A DNA stretch of 64,000 nucleotides from DAIODI01 sp046349255 (GCA_046349255.1 JAXMCR010000004.1:62001-126000); one strand, 5' to 3'; counted from the stretch's first letter, positions 52,229 through 63,565 are shown. Numbers and translations: made by a program. The notes: generated from the letters alone by a model not told the origin.

Positions 52229-52423
52229 AACCCTGCTTCCTCAGGGTTCGAGGTTCACCAGGAACGGCCGCAAGAGTTTGCGTCGCGCTGACGATTTTGC
52301 CCGAAATCCGGGGCGTGAGTCGCAGTTTCGACACAGTGTCTTTGTTTTGGATGGCGCCCGCGCGTGGGCCCGTGCCGCTCCTCCAGAGAGCGGCCGGGAA
52401 GTGCGGAGCCGCAAGGGGTAGGG

Positions 52424-53128
52424 ATGGACGTACAAGCCGCACAGCTCGCCGCGCAGGCGGACTACTCGATGTTCGGCCTGTTCATGCAGGCCACCTTCGT
52501 CGTCAAGCTGGTCATGATCGGCCTGCTCGCGGCCTCGGTGCTCTGCTGGGCGATCGTGTTCGAGAAGTTCGTCGCGGTGCGCAACGTCACCAAGGCGAAC
52601 GAGCGCTTCGAGCAGCAGTTCTGGTCTGGCCAGTCGCTCGAGGAGCTCTACCATTCGCTCAGCCCGCGCAACACCGAAGGTGCTGCCGCCGTGTTCGTCG
52701 CGGCCATGCGCGAATGGAAGCGCAGCCAGGAGAGCGCGGTGCGGGCCGGCTTCCAGGGTGTGCAGCGGCGCATCGAGAAGGTGATGGACGTGCAGCTCCA
52801 GAAGGAGATGTCGCAGCTCGAAAGCCGCCTCCTGGTGCTCGCCACCGTCGGCTCCACCGCCCCGTTCGTCGGCCTGTTCGGCACGGTGTGGGGCATCATG
52901 CACGCCTTCACCTCGATCGCCGCCTCGAAGAACACCAACCTCGCGGTCGTCGCCCCCGGTATCGCCGAGGCGCTGTTCGCCACCGCCATCGGCCTCCTCG
53001 CCGCCATCCCGGCGGTGATCTTCTATAACAAGTTCGCCGCCGACATCGGCAAGGTCGGCCTCGATCTCGAAAACTTCGCCGACGAGTTCTCGGCGATCAT
53101 CTCGCGCCAGCTCGACGAGCGGGCCTGA
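52424..53128 (+). CDS. tolQ: Tol-Pal proton channel subunit TolQ
   Basis: 234 residues with three membrane helices (about 17-40, 135-157, 170-190). VGSTAPFVGLFGTVWGIMHAF and TNLAVVAPGIAEALFATAIG are the proton-channel helices. With TolR it powers the Tol-Pal system for outer-membrane constriction. The ATG at 52424 is set by the AAGGGGTAGGG just upstream. Confidence 0.96.
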   Translation: MDVQAAQLAAQADYSMFGLFMQATFVVKLVMIGLLAASVLCWAIVFEKFVAVRNVTKANERFEQQFWSGQSLEELYHSLSPRNTEGAAAVFVAAMREWKRSQESAVRAGFQGVQRRIEKVMDVQLQKEMSQLESRLLVLATVGSTAPFVGLFGTVWGIMHAFTSIAASKNTNLAVVAPGIAEALFATAIGLLAAIPAVIFYNKFAADIGKVGLDLENFADEFSAIISRQLDERA

Positions 53129-53140
53129 GGGAGGACGACG

Positions 53141-53593
53141 ATGGGAGCATCGCTCGCCAGCACCGGTTCATCCCGCTCGAAGCGGGGGCGGAAGTCGTTC
53201 CGCCCGATGAGCGAGATCAACGTCACGCCGTTCGTCGACGTGATGCTCGTGCTGCTCATCATCTTCATGGTGGCCGCCCCGCTCATGACGGTGGGCGTGC
53301 CGATCGAACTGCCGGAGACCAAGGCCCAGCAGCTCAACAGCGAGCAGGAGCCCCTGAGCGTCTCGATCAAGGCGGACGGCTCGATCTATCTCCAAGACGC
53401 CAAGCTCGAGCCCGACACACTCGTGCCGAAATTGCAGGCGATAGCCAAAAACGGCTACGACGAGCAGATCTTCATTCGCGCCGACAAGACGGCGGAATAT
53501 GGCATCGTGGTCAAGGTGATGGGGGACCTGAACCAGGCCGGTTTCCGCAAGCTCAGCCTGGTGACGGACGTGGAGGCGCCAAAGCAAAAGTGA
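53141..53593 (+). CDS. tolR: Tol-Pal protein TolR
   Basis: 150 residues. A basic N-terminus is followed by MSEINVTPFVDVMLVLLIIFM, which carries the proton-binding Asp, and a periplasmic domain. It is the MotB/ExbD-like partner of TolQ, 12 bases downstream. Its stop overlaps the next GTG start (GTGA). Confidence 0.95.
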   Translation: MGASLASTGSSRSKRGRKSFRPMSEINVTPFVDVMLVLLIIFMVAAPLMTVGVPIELPETKAQQLNSEQEPLSVSIKADGSIYLQDAKLEPDTLVPKLQAIAKNGYDEQIFIRADKTAEYGIVVKVMGDLNQAGFRKLSLVTDVEAPKQK

Positions 53594-54474
53594 CACAGCG
53601 GCGGTGGAGTTACGCAACCTCTTTCGCTGTCCACGTGGCGATCCTTCTCGCCGCGGTCGTCACCTTGCCCACCGCCGACGTCCTGAAGAACAACTCCCCG
53701 CCGCCGATCCCGGTCGACATCGTCTCCAACACCGACGTGGCCAAGCGCCAGGCCGTCTCGAAGGACGCGCCCGAGCCGCCCAAGGACGCGAAGATCGCGC
53801 CGCCCAAGGTCGAGAAGAAGTCCGATCCGAAGCCTGCCCAGAAGGTCGCCGAGAAGGCGACCGACGCCGCCAAGGAGGCGAAGGCGCCGGACGAGCCGAA
53901 GCTCGAGGAACTGATCAAGAAGACCGAGGACACCCCGCCGGTCGAGCAGCCGCCGGAGACGAAGACCGCCGACGCGCCGCCGCCGCCCACGCCGAAGACC
54001 AAGCCGAAGCCGCCGCAGAAGAAGGAGCAGAAGCTGAACCTCGACGAGGTGGCAGCTCTCCTCAACAAGACGAAGGACCCGCAGGCCGCCCCGACCGACA
54101 CGCAGGAAACGGGCGTGATGAAGAAGGCGACCTTCAACAACCAGGCGGGCATGGATCCCGAGATGGCGCAAACGATGATGGAGGCGCTGCGCGCCCGCAT
54201 CAGCCAGTGCTGGTCGATCCCGGCCGGCATCCGCGACGGCGACCAGCTCCTCATCAAGCTGCAGATCAACTTCAACCAGGACGGCTCGCTTGCGTCTGCA
54301 CCGGCGTTGCTGAACTCGAGCAACCATCCGGCGTTCATGGCCGCCGTGCGCGCAGCGTCGGCGGCGATCGTCGGGTGTGCGCCCTACGGCGACATCCTCC
54401 CCGCCGACAAGTACACGCAGTGGCGTTCCATCATCGTCAATTTCGATCCCAGCCAGATGCTGGGCACCAACTGA
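53590..54474 (+). CDS. tolA: TolA-like energy-transducing protein
   Basis: 294 residues from a GTG overlapping the tolR stop. One membrane helix (about 8-28), then a long Lys/Pro/Ala/Glu-rich stretch (about 60-175) that should span the periplasm, then a C-terminal domain from about 185 with RISQCWSIPAGIRDGDQLLI and SAAIVGCAPYGDIL. The low-complexity span is shorter than in E. coli TolA. It connects TolQR to TolB/Pal. Confidence 0.9.
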   Translation: MTQRRWSYATSFAVHVAILLAAVVTLPTADVLKNNSPPPIPVDIVSNTDVAKRQAVSKDAPEPPKDAKIAPPKVEKKSDPKPAQKVAEKATDAAKEAKAPDEPKLEELIKKTEDTPPVEQPPETKTADAPPPPTPKTKPKPPQKKEQKLNLDEVAALLNKTKDPQAAPTDTQETGVMKKATFNNQAGMDPEMAQTMMEALRARISQCWSIPAGIRDGDQLLIKLQINFNQDGSLASAPALLNSSNHPAFMAAVRAASAAIVGCAPYGDILPADKYTQWRSIIVNFDPSQMLGTN

Positions 54475-54493
54475 TCCCGCCTGAGGAAACCTG

Positions 54494-55828
54494 ATGCGCC
54501 TCGCTCGCCGCACCCTTCTGCTTATCCTCTTGGCCGTCTCGGCCGTCGCGCCGTTCGGGCTCGCGGCGCCGGCGCGGGCGCAGATGGAGATCGACGTCAA
54601 CAAGGGCCAGGTCAACCCGATGCCGATCGCCATCACGGCGTTCCTCGGGCAGACGCCCGAAGAGATCCAGTTCGGCAGCGACATCGCCGGCGTCATCTCC
54701 AACAACCTCGAGCGCTCGGGCCTCTTCCGGCCGCTGCCGCCTGAATCGTTCATCGACAAGATCGCCGACTTCAGCGCGCAGCCGAACTTCCAGAACTGGC
54801 GCACGATCCAGGCGCAGGCGCTGGTCACCGGGCAGGTGTCGATGCAGCCGGACGGCCGCCTCAAGGCCGAGTTCCGCCTGTGGGACGTCGTCGCGCAGAA
54901 CCAGGTGCTGGGCCTCCAGTTCGTGACGTCGCCGAAGAACTGGCGGCGCATCGGCCACCTGATCTCGGACGCGATCTACAAGGCGCTGACCGGCGAGGAC
55001 GGCTACTTCGACACGCGCGTCGTGTTCGTCGAGGAGTCGGGTCCGAAGGACAAGCGCGTGAAGCGGCTCGCCATCATGGACCAGGATGGCTTCAACATGC
55101 GCCGCCTGACCGACGGCAAGGACCTCGTGCTGACGCCGCGCTTCAATCCGACCTCGCAGGAGATCACCTACGTCTCCTACGCGGGCAACAAGCCGCGCGT
55201 CTATCTCTACAACATCGAGACGCAGCAGAAGGAGATCGTCGGCGTGTTCTCCGACAACTCCTCGATCGCGCCGCGCTTCTCGCCGGACGGCCAGTCGCTG
55301 GTGCTGTCGATCCTGCAGGGCGGGTCGTCGAACATCTATGTGCTCGACCTGCGCTCGAAGCAGCTTCGTCAGCTCACGAACAATACGGCGATCGACACCG
55401 CGCCCTCGTTCTCGCCGGACGGTTCGCAGATCGTGTTCGAGTCCGACCGCGGCGGCACGCAGCAGATCTACACGATGAACGCCGACGGCTCGAACCAGCA
55501 GCGCATCAGCTTCGGCAACGGCCGCTACTCGACGCCGGTGTGGTCGCCGCGCGGCGATCTCGTCGCCTTCACCAAGCTCGAGAACGGGCAGTTCGGCATC
55601 GGTGTCATGAAACCGGACGGGTCTGGTGAGAGAATATTAACCGAAGGTTTTCACAATGAAGGTCCGACATGGGCGCCGAATGGCCGGGTCATCATGTTCT
55701 TCCGCGAATCGCCGGGAGAGCAGGGCGGGCCGAAACTCTTCAGCGTCGACGTCACGGGATACAACGAGCGCGCGGTGAAAACGCCCGGATTTGCTTCGGA
55801 TCCGGCGTGGTCGCCCTTGCTCAAATAG
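54494..55828 (+). CDS. tolB: Tol-Pal periplasmic protein TolB
   Basis: 444 residues. A Tat-like or Sec signal peptide (about 1-32, ending APARA) precedes an N-terminal domain and a C-terminal six-bladed beta-propeller with repeated blades such as FSPDGSQIVFESDRGG and FNPTSQEITYVSYA. TolB links TolA to Pal. It lies 19 bases after tolA. Confidence 0.95.
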   Translation: MRLARRTLLLILLAVSAVAPFGLAAPARAQMEIDVNKGQVNPMPIAITAFLGQTPEEIQFGSDIAGVISNNLERSGLFRPLPPESFIDKIADFSAQPNFQNWRTIQAQALVTGQVSMQPDGRLKAEFRLWDVVAQNQVLGLQFVTSPKNWRRIGHLISDAIYKALTGEDGYFDTRVVFVEESGPKDKRVKRLAIMDQDGFNMRRLTDGKDLVLTPRFNPTSQEITYVSYAGNKPRVYLYNIETQQKEIVGVFSDNSSIAPRFSPDGQSLVLSILQGGSSNIYVLDLRSKQLRQLTNNTAIDTAPSFSPDGSQIVFESDRGGTQQIYTMNADGSNQQRISFGNGRYSTPVWSPRGDLVAFTKLENGQFGIGVMKPDGSGERILTEGFHNEGPTWAPNGRVIMFFRESPGEQGGPKLFSVDVTGYNERAVKTPGFASDPAWSPLLK

Positions 55829-55834
55829 GGGTTC

Positions 55835-55842
55835 ATGGTTAA
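55835..55842 (-). promoter_or_regulatory. Reverse CtrA-type half box before pal
   Basis: ATGGTTAA, the reverse complement of TTAACCAT, lies just after the tolB stop and about 200 bases before pal. Confidence 0.3.
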
Positions 55843-56041
55843 GAAGCGCGCAAGGCCGGGTCTCAAATTGATCCGAAGCGTGCGTGCGGAAAACCTTCGC
55901 CAAGGCCGCTTCGCCCGGTGGGCAATCGGTACGGCAGTACAGTGTGTGGGGCCTTGAGAGGCCGATGTGTTTGGGCACGCGCGCCCGGCCGGGCATCAGC
56001 GCGGGGTCCGGGGCGAATTTCGACTTCGAGGAGTGGGACAT

Positions 56042-56533
56042 ATGTTGCGTAGACTGGCGAGCCTGAGAGTCGCGGCGATCTGCTTCAGCCTTCTCGCCAT
56101 CACGGCGTGCGCGAAGAACCAGCAGCCGACGGCGGTGCCGGGGGCGCAGGCCGCGGTGCCGGGATCGGAGCGCGATTTCCAGGTGAATGTCGGCGACCGC
56201 GTCTTCTTCCTCGAAGATCAGTCGACGCTCACGCCTGAGGCGCAGGAGATCCTCCGCCGCCAGGCCGCGTGGCTCCAGCAGTATCCGAACGTGACGGTGC
56301 AGGTCGAAGGCCACGCCGACGAACGCGGCACGCGCGAGTACAACATCGCGCTCTCCGCCCGCCGCGCCACCGCCGCGCGCGAGTTCCTCGTGGCGCAGGG
56401 CATCGCGCCGGGCCGCGTGACGACGATCGCCTACGGCAAGGAGCGCCCGGTGGCGCTGTGCGACGCCGAATCGTGCTGGTCGCAGAACCGCCGCGCGGTG
56501 ACGGTGATCACCGGCGGCGCCGTCTCGGGCTGA
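56042..56533 (+). CDS. pal: Peptidoglycan-associated lipoprotein Pal
   Basis: 163 residues. The signal peptide ends in the lipobox ITAC, with Cys23 as the lipidated residue. The OmpA-like domain includes VEGHADERGTREYNIALSAR, typical of Pal, which anchors the outer membrane to peptidoglycan. The ATG at 56042 gives a normal lipoprotein signal; an upstream in-frame start would not. It follows tolB after 213 bases. Confidence 0.96.
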   Translation: MLRRLASLRVAAICFSLLAITACAKNQQPTAVPGAQAAVPGSERDFQVNVGDRVFFLEDQSTLTPEAQEILRRQAAWLQQYPNVTVQVEGHADERGTREYNIALSARRATAAREFLVAQGIAPGRVTTIAYGKERPVALCDAESCWSQNRRAVTVITGGAVSG

Positions 56534-56615
56534 CGATTTCGCGAGGCTCCGGCAAGGGCGCGCGGCGCGACACACTTTCACCGCGATTGCTCGCGAGCAT
56601 TGCGTCATAATTCGA

Positions 56616-56640
56616 TGCCCGGGTGGCCGCCATCCGGGCA
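56616..56640 (+). other. Hairpin between pal and cpoB
   Basis: Perfect 7-base-pair arms TGCCCGG/CCGGGCA with an 11-base loop, flanked by a further CGATG/CATCG pairing. It may be a weak terminator or an RNA stability element between two Tol-Pal genes. Confidence 0.35.
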
Positions 56641-56665
56641 CTTTCGCATCGGGGATGCCGGACGC

Positions 56666-57586
56666 ATGTTGACGCTCACAGCACGTTACCTGAAGACCGC
56701 CGCGGCCTTGGGCGCGCTTTGCCTGTTCGGCGCAATGCCGCAGGCCCATGCGCAGGACGCAAGCTACCGGCTGACGCAGCTCGAGGAGCAGATGCGCCAG
56801 CTTGTCGGGCAGATGCAGGACCTGCAGTTCCAGATGAAGCAGATCCAGCGGCAGCTTGCCGTGAAGCAGGGGCAGGCCGCCCCGGCCCAGATGCCGGCGC
56901 TGCAGCCGCAGGCGTTCCCGCAAGGCGAGCAGCAGCAGGCCGCGGTGCAGCCGCCGCCCCCGCCGCCGTCGCCCGACACCGACCAGACCAACACGATCAT
57001 GGAAGTCGACCAGGCGCCGACCGGCACGGCCAGCGCCTTCCCGCAAAAGGCGCCCGGCCCGAAGACGCTCGGCACGATTTCCGCCGGTGCGGCGGGTGGT
57101 GCGGTTGCCGGCGGAGCCGTCGCGGGTGGGCAGAGCAATGCCCCGGGCGTGGTCGAGGGCGTCGAGACCGCCGCGCTCGACGGCTCGCAGCAGACGGGTC
57201 AACCGGGGTCGATCGAGGGCCTCTACGAGCAGTCGTATAACGCTTACGTCAACAGGCAGTACGGCGGGGCCGAGGCGGGGTTCAAGCGCATCCTCAGCCA
57301 GAACCCGGCGCACCAGCTTGCCGGCAACGCGCAGTACTGGCTCGGCGAGACGTATTTCGCACAGGGCCGTTACAAGGACGCGGCAAGAAGCTTCCTCAAC
57401 GGTTACAAGACGTATCCGAAGAACCGTCTGGCCGCGAATTCGCTGGTGAAACTCGGCATGTCGCTCGACAAGCTCGGCCAGCGTGCGCAGGCCTGCGGGG
57501 CCTATTCGGAGGTCTCGCGCAAGTATCCGTCCTCGGCCGAAGCGCGCGACATGGCGCTCAAGGAAATGAAGCGTGTCGGCTGCTAG
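56666..57586 (+). CDS. cpoB: Tol-Pal coordinator CpoB (YbgF)
   Basis: 306 residues. A signal peptide (about 1-31, ending AHA) leads to a coiled coil (YRLTQLEEQMRQLVGQMQDL and beyond), a Pro/Gln/Ala-rich linker, and three C-terminal TPR repeats (YNAYVNRQYGGAEAGFKRIL, YWLGETYFAQGRYKDAARSF). It links peptidoglycan synthesis to constriction in E. coli. Its end overlaps the tilS start by 14 bases. Confidence 0.92.
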   Translation: MLTLTARYLKTAAALGALCLFGAMPQAHAQDASYRLTQLEEQMRQLVGQMQDLQFQMKQIQRQLAVKQGQAAPAQMPALQPQAFPQGEQQQAAVQPPPPPPSPDTDQTNTIMEVDQAPTGTASAFPQKAPGPKTLGTISAGAAGGAVAGGAVAGGQSNAPGVVEGVETAALDGSQQTGQPGSIEGLYEQSYNAYVNRQYGGAEAGFKRILSQNPAHQLAGNAQYWLGETYFAQGRYKDAARSFLNGYKTYPKNRLAANSLVKLGMSLDKLGQRAQACGAYSEVSRKYPSSAEARDMALKEMKRVGC

Positions 57587-58835
57587 CCGGCTGAAAGAAA
57601 ACGACATTTCGCTCGAGGAGGCGGCCCGGCTCCTCGCGCCGCTCGCAAGATACCGCCACCTGGCGCTCGCCGTCTCTGGCGGGTCCGATTCCGTCGGCGT
57701 GATGCTGCTCGCCGCCCGCTGCCGGAATGCCGGTCTTCTGCCGGTCCGCCTCACGGTTCTCACCGTCGACCACGGCCTTCGGCCCGCCTCCCGCGCGGAG
57801 GCCGCGCAGGTTGAGTCGTGGGCTGCAAGCCTCGGATTCGACGCGCAAATCCTCTCCTGGACCGGCCCGAAATCAGCGACCGCGTTGCAGGCGTCCGCCC
57901 GCGAGGCCCGCTACGACCTGATGACCCAATGGTGCCGTTCCAATGGCGCCCGCGCCGTCGTCACCGCCCACACGCTCGACGACCAGGCGGAAACCCTCTT
58001 GATGCGCCTCGCCCGCGGCTCAGGCCTCGCGGGGCTTTCCGCGATGGCGTTCGAGACGACCGACCCATGGCCCATTCTGCGGCCGTTTCTCGCGGTTTCC
58101 CGCGCCCGCCTACGTGCCACGCTGAAGGCGGCGGACCACCCGTGGATCGATGATCCGACCAACGACGATCCGCGCTTCGAGCGCGTTCGGCTGCGGCAGG
58201 CCACGTCGGCGCTCTCCGTGCTCGGACTGACGGCCGAACCGCTGGCCCGCTCGGCTTCTCGCCTCGCCCGCGCCAACCGGGCGATCGACCACACCGTCGA
58301 TCGGTTTCTCGCGGAATCCGTGCGCTCCGACGAGTTCGGCGTCCACGCCGTGGCCTTGCGCGACCTCGCCGGCGCGCCTGAGGAAATCGCCATCCGCGCG
58401 CTCCAGCGACTGTGCGGTCACGCCGGCGGTCTCGGCGGCCCGCTGCCGCTCAGCGATGCCGAAAACGCCCACCAGTGGCTCCTGCACGGCGACGGACCGG
58501 CGCTGACGGTTGGCGGCTCCCGCCTCCAGCGGCGCGCCCGCACGCTGCTTTTCATGCGCGAATCGGGCCGCCTCGCTCCGGCCCGCATGGACCTCGCGCC
58601 CGGTGCAACGGTTTGGGATGCGCGCTACGTGATCGTCTCGCAACGGGCTGAAATGCTGGCGATTCTGCCGATCGCAGCCGTTCCTACCGCACCGGCGCGT
58701 CCGCCCGGCGTGCCGGCATCCGCATGGCGATCGGCTCCGGCCGTCGTGGAAGGCGAACGGTCCATCTGGACGCCGGGGACGACTGGCGGTAACGCAGAGG
58801 CAGGGATCACGGTTCGCGCGCTCACGTTGCAGTGA
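57573..58835 (+). CDS. tilS: tRNA(Ile)-lysidine synthase
   Basis: 420 residues from a GTG inside the end of cpoB. The PP-loop SGGSDS at 35-40, VDHGLRP, and AHTLDDQAETLLMRL are the ATP and tRNA sites. It adds lysine to C34 of the AUA-reading tRNA. The C-terminal part is variable. The cpoB-tilS-ftsH order is common in the group. Confidence 0.92.
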   Translation: MSAASRLKENDISLEEAARLLAPLARYRHLALAVSGGSDSVGVMLLAARCRNAGLLPVRLTVLTVDHGLRPASRAEAAQVESWAASLGFDAQILSWTGPKSATALQASAREARYDLMTQWCRSNGARAVVTAHTLDDQAETLLMRLARGSGLAGLSAMAFETTDPWPILRPFLAVSRARLRATLKAADHPWIDDPTNDDPRFERVRLRQATSALSVLGLTAEPLARSASRLARANRAIDHTVDRFLAESVRSDEFGVHAVALRDLAGAPEEIAIRALQRLCGHAGGLGGPLPLSDAENAHQWLLHGDGPALTVGGSRLQRRARTLLFMRESGRLAPARMDLAPGATVWDARYVIVSQRAEMLAILPIAAVPTAPARPPGVPASAWRSAPAVVEGERSIWTPGTTGGNAEAGITVRALTLQ

Positions 58836-58866
58836 ACGCATGGGCCGGAAATCTCGGGCGCCTGAA

Positions 58867-58898
58867 CTTGGCAACGTTTTTGAACGTACCTATTTTAG
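58867..58898 (+). promoter_or_regulatory. Heat-shock (RpoH-type) promoter of ftsH
   Basis: CTTG at 58867-58870, then 18 bases, then CCTATTTTAG at 58889-58898. This agrees with the alphaproteobacterial heat-shock consensus CTTG...CYTATnTnnG at every fixed base. The same stretch also reads as sigma-70 TTGGCA-17-TATTTT. The ftsH start codon is about 75 bases downstream. Confidence 0.65.
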
Positions 58899-58973
58899 GT
58901 GAGATTTTTTAGGCCAGCGATGCGATGATGTCTCGATCCTTCCCAGGCGCTGCGCCAGCAGAGGAACACTCCA

Positions 58974-60890
<1,917 letters not shown>

Positions 60891-60903
60891 CACAGACCCA
60901 CCC

Positions 60904-61971
60904 GTGACGGGCGCGCGCACGCCGATCCGGTACGCACTTCCTGCCGGCCTCCTCCAGGGCCGGCAGGCGCGTCTTGCGGTCGAGAACGACGAGGCCTTTC
61001 CGCTCGCCGGTCTGCCGATCGCGTTCTCTGAAATCGAGGTGATCGAGCGCTTGTCGTCTGGCGGTTCGCGCTCGCGCATCGTGCCCCGCGACTTCGCCGA
61101 AGGCATGGCCGACCTCGCGCCGGCGATCGCCGCGTTGACAGCGCCACGGCCGTCGATCGCCGGCCTCGATCTCACCCGAAGCCTGGTGATGGGCATCGTC
61201 AACGTGACGCCGGACAGCTTTTCCGACGGCGGGCGGCACGGCACGACCGACGCCGCCGTTGCGCATGCGCTTCAGCTCGCAGCCGACGGTGCGGACATCC
61301 TCGACGTCGGCGGCGAGTCGACCCGGCCCGGCTCCGACCCGATCCCGCTCCAGGAGGAACTCGACCGCACCATCCCGGTGATCGAGCGGGTCGCGAAAAA
61401 AACGCCGACGCCGATCTCGATCGACACCCGCAAGGGCGCCGTGATGCTCGCCGCGAAGGCCGCAGGCGCCAAAATCATCAACGACGTCTCGGCTCTGACG
61501 TGGGACCCGGAGAGCGTTCACGCCGCAGCGCGGTCCGGCCTGCCGGTGGTCATCATGCACGCCCAGGGCGACCCGAAGACGATGCAGGACAACCCGACCT
61601 ATGACGACCCGGCGCTCGACGTTTACGATTACCTCGCCGGTCGCATCGCCGTGTGCGAGGCCGCCGGCATCTCACGCGACCGGCTGGTGGTCGACCCCGG
61701 CATCGGCTTCGGCAAGACGTTCCGCCATAACATGGAGATCATCGACCGCACGGCCCTCTACCATGGCCTGGGTCTGCCGGTGCTGTTCGGCGCATCGCGC
61801 AAGGGGATGATCGGCACGCTGACCGGCGAGAAGGTGGCAGCGAACCGCGCCGCGGGTTCGGTCGGCATCGCTCTGGCGGCGGCACTTCGCGGCGCACACG
61901 TAATCCGGGTGCACGACGTGAGGGACACGGTCCACGCGTTGAAGGTTTTCTCAGGATCGGCCGAAGGCTAG
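60904..61971 (+). CDS. folP: Dihydropteroate synthase with N-terminal extension
   Basis: 355 residues from a GTG 13 bases after ftsH. The catalytic TIM barrel starts at about 97 with VMGIVNVTPDSFSDGG, followed by DVGGESTRPGSDP, INDVSAL and VVDPGIGFGKTFRHN. It condenses p-aminobenzoate with hydroxymethyl-dihydropterin pyrophosphate; sulfonamides act on it. The first 95 residues (YALPAGLLQGRQARLAVEN, FSEIEVIERL) are an extension seen in some alphaproteobacteria, of unknown role. A later internal start would give the usual 260-280 residues. Confidence 0.92.
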   Translation: MTGARTPIRYALPAGLLQGRQARLAVENDEAFPLAGLPIAFSEIEVIERLSSGGSRSRIVPRDFAEGMADLAPAIAALTAPRPSIAGLDLTRSLVMGIVNVTPDSFSDGGRHGTTDAAVAHALQLAADGADILDVGGESTRPGSDPIPLQEELDRTIPVIERVAKKTPTPISIDTRKGAVMLAAKAAGAKIINDVSALTWDPESVHAAARSGLPVVIMHAQGDPKTMQDNPTYDDPALDVYDYLAGRIAVCEAAGISRDRLVVDPGIGFGKTFRHNMEIIDRTALYHGLGLPVLFGASRKGMIGTLTGEKVAANRAAGSVGIALAAALRGAHVIRVHDVRDTVHALKVFSGSAEG

Positions 61972-62073
61972 ACTTGCCTCAATAACGTTGTCTTTGCCTG
62001 TTTATGACAAGGATCATTGATCGGCGCCGGGGCGCGCCGACGCACATCGATCTGAAAGAGGCGGGGATCAGCC

Positions 62074-63420
62074 ATGAAGCGCTCCTACTTCGGAACCGAC
62101 GGCATTCGCGGCACGTCGAACAGCTGGCCGATGGACCCCGCAACCGTGCTGAAGGTCGGCATGGCGGCGGGCACGCGCTACCGGCGCGGCGGCCATCGCC
62201 ACCGCGTCGTCATCGGCAAGGATACCCGACTCTCGGGCTACATGATCGAGCAGGCCCTGACCGCGGGCTTCCTCGCCGCCGGGATGGACGTGTTCCTGTT
62301 CGGCCCTTTGCCGACACCGGCGGTCGCCATGCTCACGCGGTCGATGCGGGCGGACCTCGGCGTGATGATTTCAGCTTCCCACAATCCGTTCGAGGACAAT
62401 GGCATCAAGATCTTCGGCCCCGACGGTTACAAGCTTTCGGACGATGACGAGCGCGAGATCGAGGCGCTGATCGACAATGCCGAGTCGATCGTGCCGGCGA
62501 AGCCCGAGCGGCTCGGTCGCGCCAAGCGCATCGAGGACGCACAGGCGCGCTACATCGAATTCGTGAAGCGCACGTTTCCCAGGGAGCTCACGCTGTCGGG
62601 CCTGCGCGTGGTGATCGACTGCGCGAACGGCGCTGCGTATCGGGTCGCCCCGGTGGCGTTGTGGGAACTCGGTGCCGAGGTCATTTCCATCGGTGTCGAG
62701 CCTAACGGCTTCAACATCAACGACGCCTGCGGGTCTACGTCGCCTGAGAAACTCCAGGAGAAGGTGCGCGAGATGCGCGCCGACATCGGGATCGCGCTCG
62801 ATGGCGATGCGGACCGGGTGATACTCGTCGACGAGAAGGGCGATGTCGTAAACGGCGATCAGCTCATGGCGCTGATCGGCTCGACCTGGCAGGAGTCTGG
62901 ACAGCTGAGGGGTGGCGGCATCGTCGCCACGGTCATGTCGAACCTCGGGCTCGAGCGCTACCTTGCGGGGCGCAGCCTCGAACTCGTCCGAACGAGGGTG
63001 GGAGACCGCTACGTCGTAGAACACATGCGCTCCTCGGGCTGCAATGTCGGCGGTGAACAGTCCGGCCATATCGTGCTCTCCGATTTCGGGACGACCGGCG
63101 ACGGGCTCGTCGCCGCGTTGCAGGTGCTTGCCGCCGTGCAGCAACGCGGCCGCCCGGTGAGCGAAGTGACGAACCTGTTCCAACCGCTGCCGCAGGTCCT
63201 GAAGGGTGTGAAGTTCCGCGGCGCCAGCCCGCTCTCCGATGATGCGGTGACGCGGGCGATCGACGACGTGAAGGCGCGCCTCGGTGCGAAGGGTCGCGTT
63301 CTCGTGCGCGCTTCCGGCACCGAGCCGCTGATCCGCGTGATGGTCGAAGGCGAGGACGAGCGCGTTATCGAAGCAATCGCGGACGAACTGGTCGCGCTGA
63401 TCGCGAAGAAGGCTGCGTAG
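62074..63420 (+). CDS. glmM: Phosphoglucosamine mutase
   Basis: 448 residues. It turns glucosamine-6-phosphate into glucosamine-1-phosphate for peptidoglycan and lipopolysaccharide. The N-terminal YFGTDGIRGTSN, the phosphoserine loop SASHNP (Ser102), metal loop DGDADR at 243-248, the sugar loop GEQSGH, and C-terminal RASGTEPLIRVMVE are intact. GAGGCGGGG is upstream of the ATG. The ftsH-folP-glmM order is widely conserved. Confidence 0.97.
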   Translation: MKRSYFGTDGIRGTSNSWPMDPATVLKVGMAAGTRYRRGGHRHRVVIGKDTRLSGYMIEQALTAGFLAAGMDVFLFGPLPTPAVAMLTRSMRADLGVMISASHNPFEDNGIKIFGPDGYKLSDDDEREIEALIDNAESIVPAKPERLGRAKRIEDAQARYIEFVKRTFPRELTLSGLRVVIDCANGAAYRVAPVALWELGAEVISIGVEPNGFNINDACGSTSPEKLQEKVREMRADIGIALDGDADRVILVDEKGDVVNGDQLMALIGSTWQESGQLRGGGIVATVMSNLGLERYLAGRSLELVRTRVGDRYVVEHMRSSGCNVGGEQSGHIVLSDFGTTGDGLVAALQVLAAVQQRGRPVSEVTNLFQPLPQVLKGVKFRGASPLSDDAVTRAIDDVKARLGAKGRVLVRASGTEPLIRVMVEGEDERVIEAIADELVALIAKKAA

Positions 63421-63464
63421 GATCGGGCCCGGAAATACGCGTCAAGCGCGAAGTGCAGTTACGG

Positions 63465-63479
63465 TTAAGCCCTTCTTAA
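63465..63479 (+). promoter_or_regulatory. Full CtrA box before the outer-membrane protein gene
   Basis: TTAA-GCCCTTC-TTAA matches the CtrA consensus TTAA-N7-TTAA exactly, about 87 bases before the start of the gene at 63566. Confidence 0.55.
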
Positions 63480-63565
63480 AGACTTCCTGACACTCTCGGG
63501 AGCATCGGAATCGATGCATGACCGGCGTCCTTCGTGGCTGCCGGTGGTCGGGGAGAACTTGTGTC

